Part shown: in pieces, positions 20,801-32,800 of the stretch
Numbering within the stretch: the stretch's first letter is position 1
Layout of the letters: every line of letters starts with the position of its first letter
NCBI RefSeq assembly: GCF_000003815.2
Contig: NC_049985.1
Location: 18,117,511-18,169,883, forward strand
Direction of reading: 5' to 3'
Origin: Branchiostoma floridae
Lineage: Eukaryota; Chordata; Leptocardii; Amphioxiformes; Branchiostomatidae
Length of the DNA stretch: 52,373 nt
Notes under the pieces: model-generated
Told to the model about the DNA's origin: nothing
What the model saw: the letters and a program-made list of their open reading frames with translations, nothing else
Databases searched by the model: none
Made by a program: the position numbers and the translations under genes

Positions 20801-23800
20801 GCAGTACCAAGGTCACACACCAGGGGGCCCAAAATTGACCTTGACCTTCGTCTTCCCAACCCCTACCCACATACCAAATATCATCGTAGTCCATCAAGAG
20901 ATTCTCAAGTTATGCTGACCACAATATGCGGACACACAGACAGACACACACACAGACACACACACACACAGACACACTCAAAACTATGCCTCCATTTTTT
21001 CATGGAGGTAATAAGGAATAACTAATAAGACAGATAAAGAAAGAAATTGTAGACTACAGATAGGGATATAGTCATTTGCCTTGAAAGGCTAACAGAACAG
21101 GCCGATGTTGTCGGACAGCTGCTGCTGTTGCCATGGCGTCACCATGACAACCCTGTTGTTTGTTTAGGAGAAGTAGCAGGCTGATGGCAGCATGATGCAC
21201 CCGGCTGTGCTTACATCCCTCGTGTGGCAATTATCACACCAACTGTGACGTTTGTAGCGATTTGTTACCATGGTTACACCAGCACATCACAGACAGACAG
21301 GCAAGACCCATGCATCAATTTAAACTTCAAATTCATAATGGGAACTGAGACTCCTTGTGGCAAAATATCTTAGGAGCAAATTTGCAATACTTCCTTGCTG
21401 TGAGCGGAGGATTTGATAGAATAAGAGATTTTTCAACGTTAACACTTGACAACACTGACTGAGCCATATATGCCGTAAATCTAAATTGCTAAAATGGAAA
21501 CTACTGTCACAGAATGCCAAAGTAAATTCCAACCTCAAAGAAGGTTTCAAGAACTAAAATGAAAATCTAGTATTTGGTATACCTCATGCAGTCAGTGTGT
21601 TTTTTGTTCAACCTTCCTGCATGACTACTAATATTTCACACTGAAGGCAAACGTTTTAACAACCTCCTTTCTTTATTAGCAGGCTTGCATCAGTTTGGGG
21701 GTTCCCGGATGATGCCATCCATATAATCAAATCAACATGGCCGAATGTGTCTATACTAAGTCTTGTCCATGTTGAATGGAATTTGTCTGGTCTTTTCTTG
21801 GCTAGTTTAGTCTTATGTCTGGCAGCTTTTGTGGCCATGAGTGCTGAGTACGTGAGCCTGTCTACAGACGAGGGGGGATGAGATAGAAATAACGAAGACT
21901 GGCTGACATCTGGCAGCGTTATCTGCTACATCTCAAGTGATCAAAGCTTGATGAAATACTCAATTCTGTCTGACTCTTCTTTCTGGGAGACGCCTTGGGG
22001 TAAGGCCTTGGTATGTTAACTCGTTGGTTCTTGGAGTAAAAAGGATGCTGCTGACCTGGAAGACTACACCTGTACCTGGATATACACCTTTCTCACGCGG
22101 CGGCCATGACAGATCGAAGACGGAGTCAATGAGGCAAACAGACAAAAGTTATTTCTAAAATCAGCTCCCATTTAGTTTTCTCCCAAACCACACAAATTTT
22201 CACAATATAAGATCAAATAATAAATATATAACTAGTTTTATGCACCGAAAGATGTAGCAATTTAGTGGAGCATAGACTGATCCCATAGTCCCTTAAGATA
22301 TGCAAAATAAAAACATAATAATGCAAATATTTGACAGACATGCAGCCATTCTTTTCTTGGTCGATTTTCTAATTGCCATGCTATCATTGGTTGAACTGCT
22401 AATTGTGATGGACAGTCTTTTGTTTGCCTCATTGGACTAGTTTTAGATCTATCATGGCCGCCATGTGAAAAAGGTGTATACCATTTCAGGGAGTGGATAC
22501 ACTGTTGGAACTGCCTAAGAAGGCCACTCAGAGGACCTGGTCCTTGTGGACAGGTGGTCACTACAGACAGGTTCTTAATGCTTGAGTCAATGGGAAGAAT
22601 TCTGCAGTTGACTGTATTCAGATTAAAGTTTTCCCTCCAGTTCTCTGTTTTCTGTCCATCTTCTCTGGGTAGTTTTAAAGAACGCTTGCAGATAGATGTG
22701 CAAAAGTTAGGTGTAACGAGTCGTTCGGTGTAATATAACCAGCTGCTGCTGCGCCGCGTGCCTGCAAAGCTGGTGTGTTGCGCCGAACGGCGGTTATACC
22801 GGCTATATAGATACAGATACAGATTTTCATTTTGGTCTCTATGGGGAGGATTCTAATTTATTGAGTCAATGAGAAAACTACTAGTATGTAAAGGGCCATC
22901 CAAAAAACGATCGCAATGGCCAGATGGTCCTTATGCAGAGCTAATTACATGTAAGGTTCCTCCCCTCCCAGTTTCATTTTCACCTCTTAGCAAATGTTTG
23001 TTTCAAAGTATCCATGACTCACAGAAGTGCATTGCTATGGCCTAAAGGGTTTTTAAATGCTGTCTTTTGATATTCTGCCTGATCTATCAAAGCTCCGCAT
23101 GAGTCTTTGAGCCGAGCCCAGGGACACGATGTAGCATGAATCCTTAAACACTGCTAATCCATCTGCACAAGTATTGACATGGGAACCGAAGGGTTTATAA
23201 GGAAAGGACACTGTCCAAGAAACAGTTGCAGGACAGTCACAGTCACAAGAACTGAGAAGACTGGAAACTAGCTGGATCGGGTTAAACAGAATAGAAAAGC
23301 CTTGTGAATATCAATTGAAATTTTATATTACTGTATATCAAGCAGACATAACTGCTATTCCTTCACAGCATTTGTATTGATAAGTGTTTAAAGAAAAGGA
23401 AAAGCCGGGTTATCTTACAAGATTTCAAGTTCAAAATAATTGACCAGTTAGTATATGACTGCTAAAAGCATCCACTCTGATGTTTTTAAAGAGACACTGT
23501 CCAAGCCATAACTCTCTTCCTCCTGACAACACTGCTATCAACATTACTGTTGTAACATCTATCCTGACTTTGGCTGATAAAAGTTCTAAAAGATTGACTC
23601 AGAGATTCAGAAGAGAGTCTGAGGGGAAGTCTGTACCTCGGTAAAGACATCTTCAGTGAGAACTGAAATCAGTGTTCTCACCAGGACTTTTCAGCATAGG
23701 AGGCCTCTATGCTGTGATTTGGATCCCCAATGCTGTGATCTGGGCCTCTATGCTGTGATTTGGATCCCCAATGCTGTGATTGGGCCCCTATGCTGTGTTT

Positions 23801-26800
23801 AAATCAACAGAGGGGAGTTTTCTGTAGTTTTGTAGCAAAGGTAAAATAAGATTGGGTATACATCCCTACATTTGCCCCTCAAAGTGCAGGAAATAGCGTT
23901 TCAGGGATTAAAGATGAAAACAATTTCAGGAGGGGGATTCCTGCCAGACCCCTTACAATGCCCACACCTGCATCGCTTACCACATGGCTTTGCTGCACTA
24001 AGATGCTGTGCAAAAAATCCTGGTGAGAACCAGGGCTCTAGCCAGCGTCCGTTTTTCCATCAATTGACGGAAATATGCTGCGTCTGACGGAAAAATTTTA
24101 AAAGCAATCCGTCAACTTTGACTGGCAAAAATCCTTGTTGGAAGCTACAGGCGACTTGGGGACGCTGTCCACAGCTGTAAAAGCCACACACTGTTTGTTT
24201 TGCTATTGTTATGATTGTTGACAATGTGTGTCGGCAGTCTTTTGCATACGATAATCTCATTAAAATCCGTTTTTCAAGGTCTCAATGGCAACGTTTACTA
24301 CTTTGTAGTGTCATAGGGAAAATGAATTTTCAGGTTTTCACAACGATTGGAATTGGCTGACAGAAAAAATTTCGAGCTGGCTAGAGCCCTGGTGAGAACA
24401 CTGGCAATTAGATTCTAGTTTTCCTCGCAGCCCTCTCTTTTCATTATGTCCTTCTAAAATTTCACAGAGAACTAAGAAACAGTTTGGCATGACCTTAGCT
24501 GGGATGTCTCTAGCTTTCAGCAGTTGTCTCTACAACCCAATCCTTCTTGTTCAAAAATGAGGATGCTGGTCTCAAGCTTTCCCAGTTAATGGAAGTCTGA
24601 GTTACAGTCCCCATCCATTCAGCACCAGAGACAGAACCTTTGTAAACCTGCTGACACGGCAGAAATGTCATCCTGACCTCCTTACACTATATCTTATCCT
24701 TCTCTCATGGATCACAGGTGGCCTTCTGAACCTAAAGAAGCATTTTAGAAGTCTTTAAGTGTGTGTTTCTAACTTGTGTACATTAACCTTTCTCAGTAAA
24801 TGGAAGGCAGCCAGCTGAGTTACAGTTCCCATCCATCCAGCACCAGAGACAGGACCTACACAAACGTACTGACATGACAGAAATGTTATCCTGACCTCCT
24901 TATAGCATGTCTTATCCTTCTCTCATGGATCTCTCACGGGTGCTCTACTGACCTCAAGAAACACTCAGTGCTGAAGTATCCAAACATTTACAGCTTTTAT
25001 TATTTGTGGATGGAAGGCCAGCTTACCACAGTAACCATTTATTCAGCACCAGAGTCAGGACCTTCAGAAACCTGCTGACACGGCAGAAATGTCATCATGA
25101 CCAGCTTACAGCATCTCTCAACCTCCCCTCATGGATCATGGGTGCTCTACTGACCCCATAAACACTCAGTGCTGAAGTCTCTACACAGTTACAGTTTTAA
25201 TGAGTCCATGGAAGGCTGCCAGCTTAACCCCAGTAACCATGTATTTAGAACCAGGGACAAGCTCTTAAAAAGCTGCTGACCTCAAGAAACACTCAGTGCT
25301 GAAGTCTCTACAGAGTTACAGCTTTAATGATTCCATGAAAGGCAGCCAGCTTACCACAGTAACCATTTATTCAGCACCAGAGTCAGGACCTTCAGACACC
25401 TGCTGACACGGCAGAAATGTCATCATGACCTCCTTACACCATGTCTTACCTGACCCTCGTGGGTCACTGGTGCCCTGTGGACCCCAAGAAACACTCAGTG
25501 CTGAAGTCTCCACACAGTTACAGTTTTATTGAGTCCATGGAAGGCAGCCAGCATAACTGCAGTAACCATGTATTTAGAACCAGGGACAAACTCTTAAAAA
25601 GCTGCTGACAAGGCGGAAATGTCATTAGGACCTTCTTACAGCATGTCTTACTTGACCTTAATGGATCATTTTTGCCCCTGCCGACCTTAAGAAACACTCA
25701 GAGTGCGTGTTGGTGCTGTTAAGGAGGCAGGAAATGGCCTCTGCTCAGTCGCATTGATGACCGACCGTGTCAGAAAGCTTTTCCTGCCATCTAAGGATAC
25801 CTGTACTGTCTGACTGGGACATGAAAAGTAGTAAATCAATGTTTGATATTGCGTAGATAACGTCAAAGTTTGTCTGATATTTCCTCTGCCGAATGTCCAA
25901 CTAATCAAGCACATCTCCCTTGACTTTCCTGGATAAGAAGTGAACTGACGTCAAAGGAGCAATCAATCACGAACATAACTATTGACTGCTACCTGTGTGG
26001 CTATCAGCCGTTTGAAATACTGATAGGATTTTACCAAGGTCAATATTGACCGAAGGAGGCCACATATACATCAGTCGTTTGAAGTACTTCATAGTGGCCT
26101 GAATATACCATATACCAAAGCTTGATATTGCGTAGATAACGTCAAAGTTTGTCTGATATTTCCTCTGCCAAATCTCAAACTAATCAACTACATCTCCCCT
26201 GACTTTCCTGGATCTCAAGTGACGTCAAAGGAGAAATGAATCATGAACGTTACCACTGACTGTTACCTGTATGGCCATCAGTTGTTTGAAGGGCATAATA
26301 GTGGCCTGAATATACCATATTTGGAAGCAGTCCATTCCCTGACCATGATGTACTGCCAGAGGTCTGTACCTAGTGATCCTCTATCTGCAGCCTGTGTATA
26401 TGACTCAGTAAGGAACTTGGACAGCAGCACCAGAGAGACATTCATTCAACACAACTTTTTGATTGTTCTCAGATTAAAAACAAAACAAAAGAAAAATTCT
26501 GAACTAGAATAGAATTCTGCCTTCATCACTCAGCAGTGTTCACTTGATCATAACCTTGTCATCAGTAGGCAGCTTTCTGAAGCACTGTATATGTAAGTGA
26601 CATCTACTAAAAGATTCACTTCCAGCGGTGCCAGTGTCTTGCTGGGAACTCTTAGCTTATAATGCACAAATTCTATCTTTACCTGTTTTTAATGTACAAG
26701 TATTTCATTCTATTTAACATATGTTCATTTTTGTGTTGTATAATGTATATGTTTGTGGTCCGAGTATCAGCCTACTGCCTAGTGTCCACAATGTACTGTA

Positions 26801-29800
26801 CTTGTTGCATCCTGAACAAAGTTCAAGTTCATTCAGCAGTGGGGCGGACCATGATATTCTGGCATCCGTAGATACGGCGGAGACAAAGTGCTCCCATCCC
26901 GTATCCAGCCATTCCCCGCCTTCCTAATGGTGCAAACACACACTTAAAGATGCTCACCGTGCTTCTTAGGGTTCAGACGGGCACCACTGATCCATGAGGG
27001 GCAGGTAAGACGGTGTCATGATGGCATTTTTGCAGTGTCAGCAGGCTTGTGAAGGTGAAGGTCATGTCCCTGGTGCTGAATAAATACTTATTACAGTTAA
27101 GCTGGCAGCCTTCCACGGAACTGTAAACACTGTAACTGTGTGGAGACTTCAGCACTGAGTGTTTCTTGGGGTCCACAGGGCACCAGTGACCCATGAGGGG
27201 AGGATAAGACATGCTATGAGGAGGTCTTGATGACATTTTTGCCGTGTCAGCAGGTTCTGAAGGCCCTGTCCCTGGTGCTGAATAAATAGTTATCCTGGCT
27301 AATCTAGCTGCCTTCCATGCACTGGTAAATCGTTTGGAGACTTCAGCACTATCAGGGGGTTCGGAGGGCACCAGTGATCCATGCTGTAAGAAATCAGGAT
27401 GACATTTCTGCCATGTCAGCAGGTTCCTGTTTATGGTGCTGAGTAAATGGTTACTATGATGAGCTGGCTGCCTTCCATGGATGTAAACACTGTAACTGTG
27501 TAGAGACTTCAGGACTGAGTGTTTCTTGAGGTCAGCAGGCCACCATTGACCCATGAGGGGAGGATAAGACATGCTATGAGGAGGTCTTGATGACATTTCT
27601 GCTGTGTCAGCGGGTTTTTGAAGGTCCCGATTCTGGTGCTGAATAAATGGTTACTGCGGTTAGGCTGGCTGCCTTCCATGCACTGGTAAATCGTTTGGAG
27701 ACTTCAGCACCAAGTGTTTCAGGGGGTTCAGAGGGCACCAGTGATCGATGCTGTTAAGGAATCATGACAACATTTCTGCAGTGTCAGCAGGTTTGTGGAG
27801 GTCCTGTCCCTGGTGCTGAATGCATGGTTATTGCAGATTAGCTTGGCTTGGCTAAAGGATAGGCAACATCTCTGCTTGATGTCATTAGAGAGGCACTTTA
27901 CAGACTCTCCTCACTTCACCCAGGTCCTCACTTCACCCAGGTCCTTTAATGCAATAACATCAGCGATGAGCATAACAGACCGACGAGCTTCACACCGTGT
28001 CCTGTATGAATAACGCGAGTATTGTCGCAGTCACGGAAACATGGCTGAAGGAAGACATTCCTGACGCGGTAATCGCGTTACCAGGATACGATGTTTACAG
28101 AAGGGACCGGGCGGTGACGTAGAGGCGGTGGGGTGGCCATGTACATTCGTTCTGATCTCCAGTGTAAGCGACTAGCGGAACTGGACCACGATGACCATGA
28201 AGCATTATGGATGTGGGTAAGGCCTAGTCGTCTCCCCCGTGGTTTGAACTCTCTGATCGTCGGTACTCTCTATATCCCACCGAAGTCATCAGACTCATCC
28301 AGGCCAGACACTGAGATCTCGGAATACCTTGGACACTGTCTCGATCACATCGAGCGCAACTTCGCACAATCAGGTATAGTGATCCTTGGAGACACCAACA
28401 AGTATAAATGCCAATCCCTGTGTTCGAGATTCAGCTTGAAACAAGTAGTTACCCAAGCCACCAGAGGTGTTAATCAGCTCGACTCTATTTACACTAACAT
28501 TAAGTGTTTGTACCCTGCACCTGTTCATCTTCCGCCGATTGGTACCTCAGATCACCAGTCCATTCTTCTGCCTGCTGGTGCATGGCCATACACGCGTCCC
28601 AAGCACATCACGCGGAGGCAGTGTAATCCTGACGCGATGAGGAGGTTGGGGTTACTGATGAACACAACTGATTTCACACCTGTCTTCCAGACCACAGAGC
28701 CTTCCAGAAAGGTTGCAATTCTTACAACCATGCTAATAGGACTACTTGACAAAGCTGTACCTGTTAAGAAGGTCAAGATTTCCACCGTTGACAAACCGTG
28801 GATGACTGTGAGGATTAAGGAGTTGCTTGCAGAGAGACAACAGGCATTCCGCTCCGGAAACGTCGCTCTGTACTCCAAGTTAAGGAATTCTGTGGCCAAG
28901 CATATCAAGCAAGCCAAACGGCAGTACTATGAAAGAGAAGTTGCTAACCTGAAACACTCCAGTCCAAGACACTGGTTTAAGTCAATCAAGTCCCTAATGG
29001 GAATGGACTCTGTTAAGGAGGATGTCTCCAATCCCAACATCAACGTGATGCAAAATGAGTGTGACACGCTTGCAGAGCATTTCGGTTCTGTGTGGAGTGA
29101 GGTGACCCGTGCTGTTCCAGCGCTGGCTGATGTCGAGCACAAGCTCTTGCAAAATACACTCACACCGTTCAGTATTGGGCAGGTTAAGGCCAGACTGCGC
29201 CGGCTCAATGGGAGGAAAGCCGCTGGGCCGGACCTCATTCCTTCCTGGGTACTAAAACAGTATCATGAAGAACTTGGTCCTGTTTTATGTGACGTCTTCA
29301 ATTCTTGTCTCCAGAACTCCTCCTTCCCGCAGCAGTGGAAAGAGGCTGTAGTTACGGCAGTGCCTAAGAAGCCACGACCACATTTCCCATCGGAATACCG
29401 ACAAATTTCGCTTGTCAGCTGCGTCGGGAAAGTGTATGAAGGGCTGCTCCGTGATGCCCTGCTACAGGACACTGCCAGAGGTCTCGCACCGTCTCAACAT
29501 GGCTTCCTGTCAAGAAGGTCTACGGTTACTGCGCTAATACACACCCTCCAATCGTGGCACGAAGCGTTAAACAGTAACCCGAAGCTGGACGTTCATGCTG
29601 TGTTCGTCGACTTTTCCCGTGCTTTTGACACCATCAGTCACAGTCAACTGCTAATGTGTCTAGCCGACATGGGCATCAGGCGGTCCTTATGGATGAGCAT
29701 CAGCAGCTATCTGGAAGGACGTACACAGAAGGTAAAGTGGGGCCCCTGTGTATCTAAGTCCCACGATGTCCTCGCGGGTGTTCCACAGGGTGGTATTCTG

Positions 29801-32800
29801 TCACCAACGCTTTTCGTCATCTGCATAAATACCTTGGATGCAAGGTTGCCAAGGCCCATTGTTCCTGTCAAATATGCGGACGATCTGACAACCTCTGAAA
29901 TGCTAATGGCGTCACTTCCTGGTCAAACGCAGAAGGCACTTGACTACATTGTTGAATGGGGGGAGGACTACACTCTCAAGGTAAACGGGAAAAAGACAAT
30001 GGACATGGTAATCAGTGCAAGGAAGGAGGTAAACATTCCTGTCCCTCCTCATCCGACAATATCTGGTCACGTGATTCAGAGGACTACGTCTTTCAAACTA
30101 CTTGGAGTACACATCACTGCCAACCTTACCTGGGATGAACACGTTCACTCCATGCTGACGAAGTCCCGCCCACGTGTATATTACCTTGCGGCTGCAAAGA
30201 AGGCTGGTCTCCCTACTGATGTCCTGCTCCAGATTTATCTGACATTCATTCGCCCCTCACTGGAGTATGCCAGCCCTGTGTGGGGAGGGCTACCGAAGTA
30301 CCTCTCCGACATGTTGGAAAAAGTTCAGAAGCGATGTCTGAGACTGATCGGAATTCCTGCGGACTCTTTGCCTTCACTGTCCAGTAGACGTGACCTTGCT
30401 ACGCTCAGTACTTTGCGCAACACACTCCAGGACAGTAGTTCTCCTCTGAACGAGTTCATTGCCCCACCTCAGAACAATTGCTATAACCTCCGTCGCNNNN
30501 NNNNNNNNNNNNNNNNNNNNNNNNNNNNNNNNNNNNNNNNNNNNNNNNNNNNNNNNNNNNNNNNNNNNNNNNNNNNNNNNNNNNNNNNNNNNNNNNNNNN
30601 NNNNNNNNNNNNNNNNNNNNNNNNNNNNNNNNNNNNNNNNNNNNNNNNNNNNNNNNNNNNNTTTACGTACGTTACTGTTTGCTGACATACTTGTGTCCAC
30701 TTTTGTCTCTCCGCCACTCCTATGTTTAATCCAGTGCCAACGTCTAGGTTTTTTAAACAAAATGTGATTATGCATGTTTGTAAATTGTATTGACTTTTAA
30801 GGATTTTACGGAATGTAATTCGTGGCACACTTCATGTGACAGTTATGTCATCTGCCATGCCAAGAACCAATAAATCTGAATCTGAATCTGAATCAGGGCA
30901 GAGACTCTCTAGTTAAGGGGAAAGGAAGTAAAGAGAGTCCCATAGCCTTTTTAAAGCCGTAGGGGCGGTGGGTTGCTGTCCACTGTGTCTAAGGCATGAT
31001 ATTTGAAGGCAGAGCCCATCCCTCTCCTTCCACCACCCTTCTATCTCCCCAACCAAACTCAGGCACTAATTTTTACACCTGGGTGGAGTGAGGAATGCTG
31101 TGTGAAGTGCCTTTCCCAAGGGCAGGTGCCACGAGGTCTGTAGCATGACTATCTAGCCAGACAGATCTAACTTCTATCAGTAATGACGATATGTCCAGCC
31201 TGCTGCCTATAGGGTCCACAATGTATTGTCTTGTCACAATCTGAAGACAGTTCAAGTTAGTTACTGTAATTCACTTTGTCTTCTCGGTACCAAACTTTCA
31301 CGGTCTGAGAAAATTTAACTTGTTCTCGGAAATAAATGTTCACTGTCGTGGCAAGTGCACATGAAAAAAGGCTGTGAATTATTTGTTATCAGTAATGATA
31401 AGTTCACGTTACAGTCGTCACAGTGAAAACCGTGTACATAACAGTACATTGAAGAAATTAGGAATTACAGTATTAATAAGTAATGAGGAGATCAATTCCC
31501 ACTGACCGTCCGACACGTTCGGCGACTTCCGCACGGACACGGTCATGGCGCCAATTGCCAGGAAGAACAGCTGAAGCCTGACGAACGACGTTCCCGGCGT
31601 GAGTCTCACCGTCCGCCAGATGATCTTTATCATGTCCATATACGTGCTCTCCGCCGTGGCCGCGCTCCCGAGGCTCGCAAACTTCTGCACGAGCTTCGCC
31701 CCGTCGGCGCTCATGGCCGTCTTGGGCAGCTCGGAGCGGATGTTGGTGAAGGTTTTCTGGGCGTCGTCCGTGTCCTCAAAGTCTGTAGCAGCGAAAACAC
31801 TGTCCAGAAGCTTGGCAGACTCCTCTGGAGGGTGAGAGAGGAAAAATGTAAAGAAAAATAAAAAAACATGGTGCGAGAACAGTTGCTTCATGAAAGTCAA
31901 TGCTATTTCTTGGTTTCACTCAAGTGAAAATGAGTACCATTTACCCGACTCCAGGAAGAAAAGTAACGTATCAGTCACTAATGTAGATCCTAAAACCAAA
32001 ACCAAACCAAAACAAAGGGATAATATGCAGCCAAGTACAAACTTCACAGGAACCAGAACAGGCAGGTATTTCCAGACATACTAAAATATTCTATGTCAGT
32101 TTCATATGGATACACATATAGTAAAGGGCCTAGACATACTAAGTACACGCATTTTCGGGGCCGCCACCAAAAATTGGATTTTAAAAAGGGGTAACACCTT
32201 TTTTGGCGCCCCCTTTTTTTTTGTGCCCCCCAAAAAATTTTAAGTTTTAAATGCCCCAAAACTTTCATAAATTTGGGGGTGAAAGGCTTCCCCGGATTTT
32301 AAAATAAATTTTTTTTAAAATAAGTGTGGAAGAGGGATTTTTTTTTTGGTTTTGGAAATTTTCGGCCTTCCCTTTTTGGTTATTTTTTAAAAACCCCCCC
32401 CCCCCCCCCCCCCCCCCCGTGTACACTAAAACACACCCAGTAACTTTCTAGCGAGGACAGGTCAACGACAATTACTACGGTGTGAATAGCCCGAATGAGT
32501 GGCGGGCCATTCTCACCCTGTTTATCATGTAAATGTCATAAACACACACCAAGCTGGCACTGTGGGGGAGTTCACACAAACAGTTCATCTATATAACCTC
32601 AAGAATCATGGTACGCAGTTCTAACTCAGTACAAGGTAAGAATGCGGCTTTACTTGGGTACTTTGCATGTGAAGAAATGGACTTAAAGGCGTGTCCTCAC
32701 TAGAAATCTACTGGTTGTGTTTTAGTAACAAGCCCCCCCACCGCATTATACAGTAGAGGTCAAGCATCCACTACATGTTTAACAGTTATTGATGTTATTG

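Larger units (their letters stand above)
28006..30893 (+). mobile_element. non-LTR retrotransposon (endonuclease plus RT), Jockey/CR1 superfamily
   Basis: It encodes an apurinic-type endonuclease and a reverse transcriptase and ends in AATAAA with (TCTGAA)n at about 30873-30893, a short 3' repeat typical of this group. The 5' end is truncated or degraded near 27.9-28.0 kb. A 165-N gap removes the C-terminal part of the ORF. Confidence 0.88.

Noticed and set aside
20750-21025. Identical open frame (MTIACSEHRDSK...) at 20750 and 43862
   Set aside because: Shared only because the two mobile elements are nearly identical. It runs into the microsatellite and has no start context or domain.
24618-27820. 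CRISPR-like reading of the regularly spaced repeats
   Set aside because: Units are about 200 bp and diverged along their whole length, with no short identical repeat alternating with unique spacers, and the genome is eukaryotic.
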